In this document: piece after piece, positions 15,634 to 24,615 of the stretch | Numbering within the stretch: position 1 is the first letter of the stretch | Layout: each line of letters begins with the position of its first letter | DNA from: Alphaproteobacteria bacterium | GTDB taxonomy: Bacteria > Pseudomonadota > Alphaproteobacteria > Caulobacterales > Maricaulaceae | Assembly (NCBI GenBank): GCA_018222865.1 | Contig: JAAEZM010000017.1 | Coordinates: 1-44,749 of the forward strand | DNA length: 44,749 nucleotides | Direction: 5' to 3' | Position numbers and translations under genes: made by a program | Notes under the pieces: model-generated | What the model was told of the DNA's origin: nothing | Seen by the model: the letters and a program-made list of their open reading frames with translations, nothing else | Database searches by the model: none

Positions 15634-16838
15634 CTGGCGCCGAATTTCAAAAGCTTGATCGCATCGAAATCCTGGACGCCACCACCCACGCGCTTGGTCG
15701 TGTAGAAAAGCACATAGGGTTTGGCGCTATAGGGATCACGAAGCACTTCCACACCCTGTCGGTCAATGATCAGATAGCCGCGCGAAAAATCGCCGAATGC
15801 GATGGAAAAACTATTCGTACCGATATCCGGCATGTCCTCGGCTTCACGCACCCGATAGCCCAGTAGGCTGGACGCTCCGGCCTCACTCAAAGAGGGCTGC
15901 CAGAGATAGTTTCCGTCGGCATCTTTAAAGCGCCGCACCGCGGAGACGGTGCGCCTATTCATCAAGAAGGCTCCCCGGGTGCGATAAGCATTTTTCGGGG
16001 CATAGATGAGATCGATCAGCGCATCGGCAGGGTCAGAGGCTGGGAAGTCACCTTCAACACCGGTGGCGATATAGCCAAGCTGCCCCCAGGCCTGAAGGCC
16101 TTCAGCGGCGACATCATAGTCCAGCAGGCCGCGCGGCTTGCCATTCCCGTCACCGGCGATAAAGGCGGCGCTTTCCTGCGTGGCGAACACATCGCGCACC
16201 TCGTCAGCGAGCCACTGGTCGACATCCACCATCGCATCATCCAGCAATTGCTGCGTGGCTGCGGGCATGGCGTAGAGTTCGGCGACCGGGAATTCGAGGA
16301 GGTCGAGCTCGGCGGTATCGGTCTGCGGACGCGGATCGGTTTCCGCCACCCATCCCGCTGTCGCCCCGCCTCGCGAGACGGGTTTTCGGTAGAGCCCCGA
16401 CGCCACTTGCCGCACACTGGCGAGCGCACGCATGGGCGAGACCTCCGCCATCTGCCGATCGATCAGGGCTTCGGTCGTGTCTGGCACCACATATCCGCCC
16501 TCGCTCAAAGCGCCAGCGCTGGCCGATTTCGCTTCTGAAAGCGCGGCGATATCGCCGGTGCGCATATAGCGGGAGAAGGCGGTCTTCGCCGGAGCCTCTG
16601 CTGCCAGTGCGGCCGGTCTCAGAGCGTCCAGGCGCATGCGATCAATCGCCATTTTTTGCTGGTTGAGCGCATCATCAATCCGCCCCACCTTTTCCTCCAG
16701 CAATATATCCGCGCTGGTTTTCGCTTCGATCTCGGCGAGGCGTTGATCATTGGCCTCCTTGAACGCCTCGAAGGCGCTGAGCACTTCGCCCAGAGCCTGG
16801 CGGGTTTCTACCGAAGCCGGTGTCATCTTGGTTTCCAT
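15630..16838 (-). CDS. GTA gp5: HK97-fold major capsid protein
   Basis: A 402-residue HK97-family major capsid protein. Residues about 1-110 are the helical scaffold-like region removed by the protease (FEAFKEANDQRLAEIEAK). The mature capsid domain carries SEGGYVVPDTTEALIDRQM, GWVAETDPRPQT, NGKPRGLL and DFSRGYLIIDRQGVEVLRD. It would build the small GTA head. An AGGAG stands 7 bases before the ATG, stronger than elsewhere in the cluster, which suits a highly made protein. Fifteen bases separate it from gp4. Confidence 0.95.
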   Translation of the reverse strand: METKMTPASVETRQALGEVLSAFEAFKEANDQRLAEIEAKTSADILLEEKVGRIDDALNQQKMAIDRMRLDALRPAALAAEAPAKTAFSRYMRTGDIAALSEAKSASAGALSEGGYVVPDTTEALIDRQMAEVSPMRALASVRQVASGLYRKPVSRGGATAGWVAETDPRPQTDTAELDLLEFPVAELYAMPAATQQLLDDAMVDVDQWLADEVRDVFATQESAAFIAGDGNGKPRGLLDYDVAAEGLQAWGQLGYIATGVEGDFPASDPADALIDLIYAPKNAYRTRGAFLMNRRTVSAVRRFKDADGNYLWQPSLSEAGASSLLGYRVREAEDMPDIGTNSFSIAFGDFSRGYLIIDRQGVEVLRDPYSAKPYVLFYTTKRVGGGVQDFDAIKLLKFGAS

Positions 16839-16853
16839 ATGTATCTCCTGAAC

Positions 16854-17279
16854 TTAAGCGGCGTACTGAGCCATGGATGTGATCTGCAACCGCGCCTGCG
16901 GCAGCATCGGAAAAGTGACGACCGAGACTTCCCAGAGGTCGATCTTGGTCAAAACGCGCCCCCTCGGGTGACGCGGGGCGAAACTGCGTGTCCGAAAGCC
17001 GATAGACAGGCCGTCAATGACGCCCCGTTCGACCCATTGGCGGGTCTGGCAAGTGCGGGGGCTGACCCCGATCACCTCCCCTTCGACCCAGAGGCCTTTT
17101 GCGTCCTCGACAAGACGCGTCCAGCGACCGATCGGTTCGGTCGCCTCATGCTGATAAAGCATTGGGATGGTTCGGCTTTGCCTCAGGCACTCCGTGAACG
17201 CCCCGCGCGCCACAACATCGCCAGACAGATCCGCGAGATCGAAAAGACTGGCATAACCGGCGATCTTCAGAGCGCTCAT
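16854..17279 (-). CDS. GTA gp4: HK97-type prohead protease
   Basis: A 141-residue serine protease of the U35 prohead family that trims the capsid protein during head maturation. The catalytic pair is visible: His44 in LYQHEATEPIG and Ser92 in GVIDGLSIGFRT. The start overlaps the portal stop by four bases, so there is no gp3.5 between them as found in R. capsulatus. The length is normal for GTA gp4, slightly short for phage relatives. Confidence 0.93.
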   Translation of the reverse strand: MSALKIAGYASLFDLADLSGDVVARGAFTECLRQSRTIPMLYQHEATEPIGRWTRLVEDAKGLWVEGEVIGVSPRTCQTRQWVERGVIDGLSIGFRTRSFAPRHPRGRVLTKIDLWEVSVVTFPMLPQARLQITSMAQYAA

Positions 17280-18313
17280 ACCGCCCCCTCCCGGTCCACG
17301 GGGCGGGGCTCGACATCAATGCTCAGCGCCTCACCAAACCAGGGCCTCAGCCAAACCTGGAGTGCCGCAGCGGTTTTCCGGACCAGTGGCTCAACCGTTT
17401 GCACCTCGAAAGCGCGGTTGGCCTCTTTGTAATTGGCATAGGTATTATCGCCTGGCAGCCCGAGGATGAGCGGCGGGACGCCCAGAGCCAGAGCAATCTC
17501 CCGAGCCGCCTCACGTCGTGCGGTGGTAAAATCCATCTCGGCCGGTGAGAGCGCCATCGGCTTCCATTCCAGCCCGCCCTCAAGCAATAGCGGCCGGCCG
17601 GCATTGCCCGGACCGGCGTGCAGATCTGTCATCTGACGGCGCAGACGTTCGAACTGCTCCTCGCTCAGCCGACCATCTTCACCAGACACAATAAGGGCGC
17701 CCGAGGGCCGGGCCGCATTAGCCAGCAGCGATCGCGCCCAATCCGCACCCGCACCATGAAGGTCCAGCGCCGCAGCCGCTGCGCCCAGCGGAGAGAAGCC
17801 GTAGACATCATCACCGGGATGAAACAGCCTCATATGAAAGACACGGCAGCGCCCGGACACCGGATCGCGCGACACCAGCCGCCGCCCCCCGGAAGTGGCG
17901 AATTCATATTGTGCTGAACGCCCCTTTATCGGCGGCCGGATCCGCATTCGATCCGGTCTTAAAAGGAGGATCTCGCGCGGCGCCTCATCCAGAACCTGCA
18001 GCTCGGCATAGGCATTGCCTGCCAGAAGCAGATAGCCGTAGAACGCCTCCCACAACTCCACCCCGGACCGATCCGCCCCGGGGGCGTCGATCAGCGCCTG
18101 CAGGACCGGATCACTGGCGATGAAGCGGCGGCTGGCCGCGCTTTCCGCAATCAGCCGGACACAGCGATGGGCAATGGCATTTTGCTCATACCCCGCCCGC
18201 ATCAGGCTGGGCATGTCTCGTGTCAACGCGGAACTGGAGTGTGCCGTCAAAACAGCGAGTGCTGTCGACGTCTTCATCTCCCGGCCGATCAGCCGGTCGA
18301 TCCATCGGGGCAT
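17276..18313 (-). CDS. GTA gp3: portal protein
   Basis: A 345-residue HK97-type portal, the dodecameric ring through which DNA enters. The ATG at 18313 is preferred because GGGAGG lies 5 bases upstream; a TTG at 18331 would add six residues. Family blocks include NAIAHRCVRLIAESAAS, LLAGNAYAELQ, LRPDRMRIRP, VFHMRLFHPGDDVYGFSPL and the late LILGLPGDNTYANYKEANRA. It follows the terminase by 29 bases. Confidence 0.95.
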   Translation of the reverse strand: MPRWIDRLIGREMKTSTALAVLTAHSSSALTRDMPSLMRAGYEQNAIAHRCVRLIAESAASRRFIASDPVLQALIDAPGADRSGVELWEAFYGYLLLAGNAYAELQVLDEAPREILLLRPDRMRIRPPIKGRSAQYEFATSGGRRLVSRDPVSGRCRVFHMRLFHPGDDVYGFSPLGAAAAALDLHGAGADWARSLLANAARPSGALIVSGEDGRLSEEQFERLRRQMTDLHAGPGNAGRPLLLEGGLEWKPMALSPAEMDFTTARREAAREIALALGVPPLILGLPGDNTYANYKEANRAFEVQTVEPLVRKTAAALQVWLRPWFGEALSIDVEPRPVDREGAV

Positions 18314-18342
18314 GAGCGCCTCCCTTTGCAAAATTGTGTTGA

Positions 18343-19695
18343 TCAGACCGGCCGCACTCGCGGCATTCCGCGAGGCCGTATCAGCAGTTCGAAGATTGCC
18401 CAGACCAGCGCATCAACCCGGTCCGGACTGCCGCCTCCGGCCTCAGCCGAGCCGAATGCGCACATCTGGTCGACCAAGGCGGGAAAGTGTCCGGCATGCT
18501 CGACCCGCCCGGCCTCATAGAGCGCCGCGACCGGTTCCGCCCGGGCCTGTTTGCCTCGGCTTGCATGCACCAGACGCACCGGCAGGCCCGGCGCCTGGGT
18601 GTGCAGGACGCTGGCCACCATCTCGCCGCCCTGATTGGACTCCGCGATAACGCAATCGGCCTCATAGCCTTCAAATGCCGAAATCGCCGTGCGCGCCCAA
18701 TCTGCCGGTCTGGCTGGTCCGAAGGACAAGTCTGCGAGCACCACGGCACGCGCCCCGGCGCCGTCACCGATGCGCCCAGCAACAATAATTCCGCACTCAT
18801 CCGAGCGTGGGCCCGAGCTTGCGGGCGGATCGATCGCCACCACGAGACGGTCCAGCGTCGGCGGTACATCCATGCGCGTTTGCGCCTCAATGCGGTCCCG
18901 GGCGAAAAGCGCTCCCGGCGGATCGGCGATCAGCTCGCCTTGCAATTCCTGGCGTCCCAGGCGCGAAGCGCCATAGGCGTCATGCATGGCCTCAACGAAA
19001 CCTTCGCCCAGATTTGCGATGTTTTGCGCTGTCGTTCGGCGCGTGACCACCAGCCCCCTGGCTGTGAGCAACCGTTTGAGCGCCGGGATCGGCCTCGGTG
19101 TGGTCGAGACCATGAGGCGCGGCGCCGCTCCGAGACGAAGCCCCATGCGCAAAATATCCAACGTCTCCTGAGGCTTCGCCCAGGCGGCCATTTCGTCGCC
19201 CCAGCAGGCAGCGTATTGCGGCCCCCTAAGACCATCCGGGTCTTCCGCCGAGAAGGCATATCCCACCGCGCCGTTTGGCCAGACCAGTCGTTTGCGGCTG
19301 GCTTCATAGCGCGGGCGCTCTTCATCGGGGCCAAGCGCGCGCAGGCCTGAGGGTCCTTCAATCATCACCTCACGCACATCCGAAAAGGTCGGCCCAACCA
19401 GAGCAACACGCTCATCGCCAGCCGCAATACGCGCGCGGATCCACTCCGCCCCCGCCCGGGTTTTGCCGGCGCCGCGACCGCCCATGAAGAGCCAGATCAG
19501 CCAGTCGCCCAGCGGCGGCAGTTGCGCGGGGTCTGCCCAGTAGGGGAAATCATGGAGCAGGCGCCTTGCCTGATCGTCGCTGAGAGCCTTCAGCCAGGCC
19601 TTTACAACTTCGCGCGGCAGCGAGGCGATCAAATCGCGCGAGGAGTTCAATGCGGGGATCGGGCAGGTCTGCCAAATCTCGCTGATCGCCTTCAT
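18343..19695 (-). CDS. GTA gp2: terminase large subunit / DNA packaging ATPase
   Basis: A 450-residue terminase that drives headful packaging of host DNA. The ATPase has Walker A GGRGAGKT at residues 72-79 and a later acidic CWGDEMAAW block that fits Walker B/Glu. The C-terminal nuclease shows the RNase H-like acidic set VVAIDPPAS, CVIAESNQGG and RVDALVWA. The first 146 bases of this frame lie inside the end of gp1 in another frame. The region from residue about 19 onward is homologous to other GTA terminases, so most of the overlap is real. No good ribosome site precedes the ATG at 19695. Confidence 0.95.
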   Translation of the reverse strand: MKAISEIWQTCPIPALNSSRDLIASLPREVVKAWLKALSDDQARRLLHDFPYWADPAQLPPLGDWLIWLFMGGRGAGKTRAGAEWIRARIAAGDERVALVGPTFSDVREVMIEGPSGLRALGPDEERPRYEASRKRLVWPNGAVGYAFSAEDPDGLRGPQYAACWGDEMAAWAKPQETLDILRMGLRLGAAPRLMVSTTPRPIPALKRLLTARGLVVTRRTTAQNIANLGEGFVEAMHDAYGASRLGRQELQGELIADPPGALFARDRIEAQTRMDVPPTLDRLVVAIDPPASSGPRSDECGIIVAGRIGDGAGARAVVLADLSFGPARPADWARTAISAFEGYEADCVIAESNQGGEMVASVLHTQAPGLPVRLVHASRGKQARAEPVAALYEAGRVEHAGHFPALVDQMCAFGSAEAGGGSPDRVDALVWAIFELLIRPRGMPRVRPV

Positions 19696-20029
19696 GCTGT
19701 GTGTCTTTCTCTTTCATGTTCAATCCCAACGCCTTGGCCGTACGCAAAATATGCTGGGTGAGGGCCTGCAGGCGCCTGGCCTGCTCGTCATCGCCGATTG
19801 CCAGCGCGGCAGCCGTCAACAAGCAGGCCTGCAAAACCGCCTGTCGCAATCGCTCGGCAACCGTGTGATCGGGCGCGCGTTTCCAAGCCCGCAACGTGTC
19901 GGCGACATGGCCGGGTGAGAGCCTTTGTTCCTGGGCAATTTCGGTCACTGACTTGCCAGCCATATGATCGATGAAGAGCCGCGCCCAGTCGTTTTGATCG
20001 AGCGGTCTTTGTCCTGGTTTTCCGGTCAT
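19550..20029 (-). CDS. GTA gp1: small-terminase-like helix-turn-helix protein
   Basis: A 159-residue protein from ATG 20029 (a TTG two codons earlier is less likely). The N-terminus holds a helix-turn-helix (SVTEIAQEQRLSPGHVADTL), followed by an Ala/Arg-rich helical stretch. This is the form of GTA gp1, regarded as the small terminase. The C-terminal 48 residues are encoded within the start of the terminase gene and are rich in Arg and Ala, so the tail may be less conserved. It is the first gene of the cluster, so the GTA promoter should lie in 20030-20333. Confidence 0.8.
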   Translation of the reverse strand: MTGKPGQRPLDQNDWARLFIDHMAGKSVTEIAQEQRLSPGHVADTLRAWKRAPDHTVAERLRQAVLQACLLTAAALAIGDDEQARRLQALTQHILRTAKALGLNMKEKDTQHEGDQRDLADLPDPRIELLARFDRLAAARSCKGLAEGSQRRSGKAPAP

Positions 20030-20122
20030 ACCCAAATCTAACCCGTCACTGTCCGCTCCGGATTATTCGGGACGGAAATCATCGAGAGGGTTGAAGCCAG
20101 ATGGTTTTTTGCCGTGCACATC

Positions 20123-20144
20123 GGGATAGCTTTGCGCCTATCCC
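20123..20144. promoter_or_regulatory. 7-bp perfect inverted repeat in the GTA / chemoreceptor divergent promoter region
   Basis: GGGATAG and CTATCCC are separated by eight bases (20130-20137). The element lies in the 304-base gap between the start of the GTA cluster (20029, leftward) and the chemoreceptor (20334, rightward), 94 bases upstream of gp1. The spacing is about one and a half helical turns, as for a dimeric regulator operator; a hairpin is the alternative. No T-run suggests a terminator on either side. Apart from this and the CtrA-like motif I see no gene in the gap. Confidence 0.4.
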
Positions 20145-20262
20145 CACAAGCAGGTCATGGAGCCCGAGCTGTAGGGCCAGCAGGGCACAAAAATCAGCGA
20201 AAACAGCCAGCATTCACTCACGTCAAAGCGAATGATTTAGAACCCCTACCGGCAGTGCGGGC

Positions 20263-20278
20263 TTACCGCTTCGTTAAC
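20263..20278 (+). promoter_or_regulatory. CtrA-box-like motif upstream of the globin chemoreceptor
   Basis: TTAC-CGCTTCG-TTAAC matches the CtrA consensus TTAA-N7-TTAAC at 8 of 9 fixed positions, in the forward direction and 55 bases before the chemoreceptor ATG. CtrA activates motility and chemotaxis genes, and GTA expression, in several Alphaproteobacteria, so the location between a chemoreceptor and a GTA cluster is suggestive. It is a motif match only. Confidence 0.4.
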
Positions 20279-20333
20279 CCTGCCCTTCTTACGCTGCAGC
20301 GGACAGAGCAGCATACCAGACTAGGGACTATTC

Positions 20334-22079
20334 ATGTTCGACTTTGAATCGGGAATCGACGCGCCAAGTCGTCAGGACACCGCACGCGCCTTGCATCGCT
20401 ATCTCTCAAAAGGGGTTGATCAGGATGATACGCACCTCGCCTGGAAAGCCATCGAGCCGCGCCTTACCGATGTGCTGGATGATTTCTATGACGGGGTCAC
20501 CAGCGTCTCCGCTCTGAACTATGTGATCGGCCGCAATGAAGCGTCTGTCGATGGCCTTAAATCCGTTCAGGACAAGCATTTGCGCACGGTCTTTGCCGGC
20601 AAATTCGGCGAGGACCAGATCGCAGCCTGTGAACGCATTGGTGCTGCCCATGTGAAGGCTGGGCTCGACTCCAGCTGGTTCCTGGCGGGCTATGCACACG
20701 TTCTCAGCGCCATGATCCCCCACATTGTTAAAGCCTATCGGCATGCCCCGGGCAAGCAGACCCGCGCCTTGCAGGCCATGGTCCAGACTGTCTTCCTCGA
20801 CATGGTTCTGGCCAATCGCGCTTATGAGGACGGCATGCAGGATGCGCTGGTGCAGAAAAAGCAGCAGGAAGCCGATCTTGCCAGCCTGACCGAGGTGGCC
20901 AATACGGTCGTGGGCCTTAACAAGGTGATGCTCAATCTCGCCTCCTTGAATGAGACGACCGACAACACCGCCAGTGCCAGCCAGTCCATCTCCGCCGCCA
21001 CGGAACAGATGATCGCTTCAACCGATGAGATCGCTGCGAATAGTGAAAGCGCCGCGGAGGAAGCCAGCAAATCCAACGCTATTGTTGGCAATTGCACGGA
21101 CAGTCTGGTCAATGCAGCCGACGCCATGGCCAATATCGCCGAAAGCTCGCGGGTCTCCGCCACCCGGTTGGATGAACTCACCCAGGCGGCTGGCCAGATC
21201 TCGGACTTCCTCTGCGTTATTCAAAGCATAGCTGACCAAACCAATCTGCTGGCCCTTAATGCCACAATCGAAGCCGCCCGCGCCGGTGAAGCCGGTAAGG
21301 GGTTCGCCGTCGTGGCGTCGGAAGTGAAATCCCTGGCAACCCAGGCCGCTTCAGCGACAGAGGACATCTCGACCAAGATCTCCGCTTTGCAGGGCGGTAT
21401 CGACGCCATCCAGTCGACCTTCTCGTCTTCCGCTGACGCGATCGAACATGGCCAGGGCCTCTTGCAGACCTCGACCCAGGGCATGGCCGAGGCGCAAGCA
21501 CAGGTCAACGCCGTCTCCGCGCGGATGACCGAGATCGCCAGCATTCTTCAGCAACAAAAGAGTGCGAGTGACGAGATCGGTCGCCGTGTCACCGATGTGT
21601 CCGGCATGTCGATGAAAAACCGTGATCGCCTCAACGAAATCACCCTGACTTTCAATGAGAGCAATACCCGCTTCTCTGACAGTGCCAAATCCTGGTTCCG
21701 AGAGGATTCTGACCGCTCCTTGTGCCAGATGGCCAAGATCGACCATGTCATGTTTAAAAAGCGCGTGGTCGATACCATTCTTGGCGATGGCCAATGGGAC
21801 TCAAAGGAAGTGCCGGATCATCATGGCTGCCGTTTAGGCAAATGGTTTGACGGCATGGCCGACCGGCTCGGTGACCTCCCGGCCTATCGGGCCCTGAGCG
21901 AACCTCATAGCCGGGTCCACACTGCAGCGCGTCAGGCGCTGGAGGCTCATGAATCCGGCGACAGCGCGCGCGCAACGCGTGAACTTGATGAGCTGGAAAC
22001 CGCCAGTGGCGAAGTCATCGTCCTGCTTGATCAACTCATGGACGCGCTGGACAAGATGGCGAAAGAGAACGCGGCCTAG
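20334..22079 (+). CDS. soluble globin-coupled chemoreceptor with C-terminal CZB zinc domain
   Basis: A 581-residue cytoplasmic methyl-accepting chemotaxis protein with no membrane segment. Residues about 10-165 are a globin-coupled sensor (protoglobin-like) domain; the proximal haem ligand is probably His106 ([12 protein letters not shown]). Residues about 190-450 are the signalling helices, with the hairpin tip [20 protein letters not shown] at about 300-320 that contacts CheA/CheW. Residues about 465-575 are a chemoreceptor zinc-binding (CZB) domain with the full ligand set His471, Cys499 (GCRLGKWF), His525 and His529. The protein should sense a haem ligand such as oxygen and, separately, zinc or hypochlorous acid. 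It stands alone; no che genes are nearby. Confidence 0.92.
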   Translation: MFDFESGIDAPSRQDTARALHRYLSKGVDQDDTHLAWKAIEPRLTDVLDDFYDGVTSVSALNYVIGRNEASVDGLKSVQDKHLRTVFAGKFGEDQIAACERIGAAHVKAGLDSSWFLAGYAHVLSAMIPHIVKAYRHAPGKQTRALQAMVQTVFLDMVLANRAYEDGMQDALVQKKQQEADLASLTEVANTVVGLNKVMLNLASLNETTDNTASASQSISAATEQMIASTDEIAANSESAAEEASKSNAIVGNCTDSLVNAADAMANIAESSRVSATRLDELTQAAGQISDFLCVIQSIADQTNLLALNATIEAARAGEAGKGFAVVASEVKSLATQAASATEDISTKISALQGGIDAIQSTFSSSADAIEHGQGLLQTSTQGMAEAQAQVNAVSARMTEIASILQQQKSASDEIGRRVTDVSGMSMKNRDRLNEITLTFNESNTRFSDSAKSWFREDSDRSLCQMAKIDHVMFKKRVVDTILGDGQWDSKEVPDHHGCRLGKWFDGMADRLGDLPAYRALSEPHSRVHTAARQALEAHESGDSARATRELDELETASGEVIVLLDQLMDALDKMAKENAA

Positions 22080-22100
22080 ACGGGCAGAGGGGGCGAAACC

Positions 22101-22550
22101 CTACTCGCCCTCGCCTGGCCATTCCACGATATGGCCTTCCCAGCTCTCACCATCATGCTCGGTTTCATTGAGCACCTCGTCCTTTACTGACATACCGGCC
22201 TTGTGAACGCTCATCGGATCGCCGGAGACAAGCGGGTGCCAGTCATACAACTCGCGACCCTCGGCAATCAGCCGGTAAGCGCAAGTCTGCGGGATCCACG
22301 GGATTTGTGTGATATTGTCTGGTGTTAGAACCACGCAATCGGGCACGCTCGCATGGCGGTTTGAATAGTCCTTGCAGCGACAGGTCGAGCCATCGAGCAA
22401 TTTGCAGCTGATATCGGTATCCAGCAGAATGCCGGTATCCTCGTCTTCCAGCTTGACGATGCAGCATTTTCCGCAGCCATCGCAGAGACTTTCCCATTCA
22501 TCCCGGGTCATCTCTGCTAGAGATTTCATCTTCCAGAAAGGCTGAGACAT
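22101..22550 (-). CDS. YcgN/UPF0260 cysteine-cluster protein
   Basis: A 149-residue cytosolic protein of the UPF0260 (YcgN) family. The N-terminal [12 protein letters not shown] gives Cys23, 26, 29 and 30; further cysteines are at 49, 57, 59 and 72 ([22 protein letters not shown]). The spacing fits metal or Fe-S binding, and the biochemical role is not established. The start with [11 protein letters not shown] agrees with family members. It is convergent with the chemoreceptor and divergent from the penicillin-binding protein gene. Confidence 0.92.
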   Translation of the reverse strand: MSQPFWKMKSLAEMTRDEWESLCDGCGKCCIVKLEDEDTGILLDTDISCKLLDGSTCRCKDYSNRHASVPDCVVLTPDNITQIPWIPQTCAYRLIAEGRELYDWHPLVSGDPMSVHKAGMSVKDEVLNETEHDGESWEGHIVEWPGEGE

Positions 22551-22638
22551 AACACTTCGCCCGATTTTGGCCGCTTTCTAAGGGCCTTACACGCTTAGAC
22601 CGGACAACTGTCCGGGTGATGAGACGGGGATCTATAGC

Positions 22639-24615
22639 ATGATCATGGAGCCGTATCGCGCGGATCACATGATGGATAAGCAGCGGCGTGTACGCCGCAA
22701 CCGCCTCATTGTCGGCGGGCTGGCCCTGTTTGTTCTCATCACCACGCTGATCAGCGCGTTCAGCATCTGGAACTGGGCTTATCATGATCTGCCCGAGGCG
22801 CCCGATAATGCTGCCGTTTTGTGGTCGGCGCGGCGGGAACCCTCTGTCACCCTGCTGGACCGGGATGGCGAGGTTCTGGCTGTCCGCGGACCGCTCTATG
22901 CGCGCGCGGTCGGCCTCAATGAACTTCCCGACCATGTCCCCCAGGCCTTCCTGGCCATCGAGGACCGGCGCTTTTACGAGCATGATGGCGTGGATCTGCG
23001 CGGCGTCTTGCGGGCGCTCTGGGTCAATCTTCGGGCCGGGCGGTCGGTCCAGGGCGGCTCGACCATCACCATGCAATTGGTGAAAAACCTGATCCTGTCT
23101 CCCGACCGGCTCTTGCGCCGCAAGCTGCAGGAAATGCGACTGGCCCGTCAGCTCGAAGAGCATTTGACCAAGACGGAGATCCTCGAGCTCTATCTCAACC
23201 GGGTCTATCTGGGCGCAAGGGCGTTCGGCGTAGAAGCGGCCGCTCAGCGCTATTTCAACAAATCGGCAACCGACCTCACCCTCGCGGAAGCCGCACTCCT
23301 GGCTGCGCTGCCCAAAGCGCCCAGCCGGCTGGATCCGACCGTCAATCTGGATGCCGCCCAGGCCCGCGCCGCCATGGTGCTGGACGCCATGCTCGATGCG
23401 GAGTTCATCGACCAGGCCGCCTATGATGCGGCGATCGCCAATCCCGCCGTCCCAACACCGCCGGAACTGGATCCCCAGGCAGGGGTCACCTGGGGCTATG
23501 TATTTGATCACGCCGTCTCACAAGCGCAGAACCTGCTCGTCGGCGAAGACATCCCTGATCTGGTCATTCAAACGACCATTGACCCGGAACTGACCGAGCT
23601 CGCGCGTGAAACCGCACTCGCCGCACTGGATGAACGTGGCGAGGAGCAAGGCGCCAGCGAGGCGGCTATCGTGCTTCTGGCGCCTGATGGGGCGATCCGC
23701 GCCTATCACGGCGGACGCGATTATCTCGACACCCAGTTCAACCGCGCACTTCAGGCCCAACGCCAGCCCGGCTCGGCCTTCAAACCCATTGTGTTCACCG
23801 CTGCACTGGAGGCTGGTTATGACCCCTCCTCCGCCGTCTGGGATGAGCCTGTGGACCTGGAAGGCTGGACGCCGGAGAACTTCTCCGGGAATTATCGCGG
23901 CCTGGTGACCCTGCAAGAAGCGCTGAAGCGCTCGATCAACACAGTGGCCGCGCAGATCGGTGATCAGATAGGCGTTGAGCGGATTGTGGAAATGGGCCAG
24001 CGCCTGGGAATACAATCGCCTCTGCCCGCCCTGCCGTCTATCGCTCTGGGGGCGGCGGAGACCAATCTGCTGGAACTGACCTCGGCCTATTCTGTCTTCC
24101 CGCGCGATGGCGCGCGGGCAGACCCGTATCTGGTAACCCGGCTGACCAATTCACGCGGCGATGTGCTGTTCGAGCATACAGCGGACACCCTGCCGCGGGC
24201 GATCTCGACCGAGCATGCCCAGGCCATGTCGACCATGTTGCAGGATGTGGTGCTGACCGGAACAGGCCGCCGCGCCTCCCTGCCTGACGGCCGTGCTGTG
24301 GGCGGAAAGACAGGCACCAGCCAGTCCTTCCGGGACGCCTGGTTCATCGGCTTTACCGCTGATTATACAGCGGGCGTCTGGGTGGGGAATGATGATGACA
24401 GCCCGATGGAAAATGTCACAGGGGGTGGTCTGCCGGCTGAGATCTGGCGCGATTATATGAGCCAGGTCCACGCGGACCTGCCGGCTCGCGCCCTCTCCGC
24501 TCCGGCACCGCGTACCCGCTCGGAACGCGAGGAAAGGCTCGCGGCCTATTATTCGGAACTGTCGGCGGCTTTCGACGCCATATTGTCCGACGAAGACCCG
24601 GATGATGAGCGTTGA
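22639..24615 (+). CDS. class A penicillin-binding protein (bifunctional, PBP1 type)
   Basis: A 658-residue inner-membrane enzyme that polymerises and cross-links peptidoglycan. One membrane helix lies at about residues 23-45. The glycosyltransferase 51 domain has EDRRFYEHDG with catalytic Glu108, GGSTITMQLVKN, RRKLQEMRLARQLE and ILELYLNRVYLG. The transpeptidase has the three active-site boxes SAFK (Ser379), SIN (Ser432) and KTGT (Lys557). It is shorter than E. coli PBP1a or 1b and lacks obvious accessory domains. Starts at 22639, 22645 or 22669 are all possible; the first is given. Its last 67 bases overlap the channel gene on the other strand. Confidence 0.93.
   Translation: MIMEPYRADHMMDKQRRVRRNRLIVGGLALFVLITTLISAFSIWNWAYHDLPEAPDNAAVLWSARREPSVTLLDRDGEVLAVRGPLYARAVGLNELPDHVPQAFLAIEDRRFYEHDGVDLRGVLRALWVNLRAGRSVQGGSTITMQLVKNLILSPDRLLRRKLQEMRLARQLEEHLTKTEILELYLNRVYLGARAFGVEAAAQRYFNKSATDLTLAEAALLAALPKAPSRLDPTVNLDAAQARAAMVLDAMLDAEFIDQAAYDAAIANPAVPTPPELDPQAGVTWGYVFDHAVSQAQNLLVGEDIPDLVIQTTIDPELTELARETALAALDERGEEQGASEAAIVLLAPDGAIRAYHGGRDYLDTQFNRALQAQRQPGSAFKPIVFTAALEAGYDPSSAVWDEPVDLEGWTPENFSGNYRGLVTLQEALKRSINTVAAQIGDQIGVERIVEMGQRLGIQSPLPALPSIALGAAETNLLELTSAYSVFPRDGARADPYLVTRLTNSRGDVLFEHTADTLPRAISTEHAQAMSTMLQDVVLTGTGRRASLPDGRAVGGKTGTSQSFRDAWFIGFTADYTAGVWVGNDDDSPMENVTGGGLPAEIWRDYMSQVHADLPARALSAPAPRTRSEREERLAAYYSELSAAFDAILSDEDPDDER

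Larger units (their letters stand above)
7579..20029 (-). mobile_element. gene transfer agent (GTA) structural gene cluster
   Basis: Fifteen tightly packed minus-strand genes follow the R. capsulatus GTA order: gp1, gp2 (terminase), gp3 (portal), gp4 (protease), gp5 (capsid), gp6 (adaptor), gp8, gp9, gp10, gp10.1, gp11 (tape measure), gp12, gp13, gp14, gp15. Several neighbours overlap by four bases. No integrase, repressor, replication or lysis gene is present, and the cluster lies among ordinary chromosomal genes, which separates a GTA from a prophage. Differences from the reference layout are a missing gp7, a shortened gp13, a short tape measure and an opposite-strand membrane-protein gene at 15301-15633. 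Whether it still makes particles cannot be told from sequence. Confidence 0.92.

Noticed and set aside
7579-20029. Complete prophage
   Set aside because: No integrase, attachment repeats, repressor, replication or lysis genes; gene order follows GTA clusters.
22498-23511. 337-residue minus-strand open frame over the penicillin-binding protein gene
   Set aside because: It overlaps the glycosyltransferase motifs on the other strand and has no recognisable domain.
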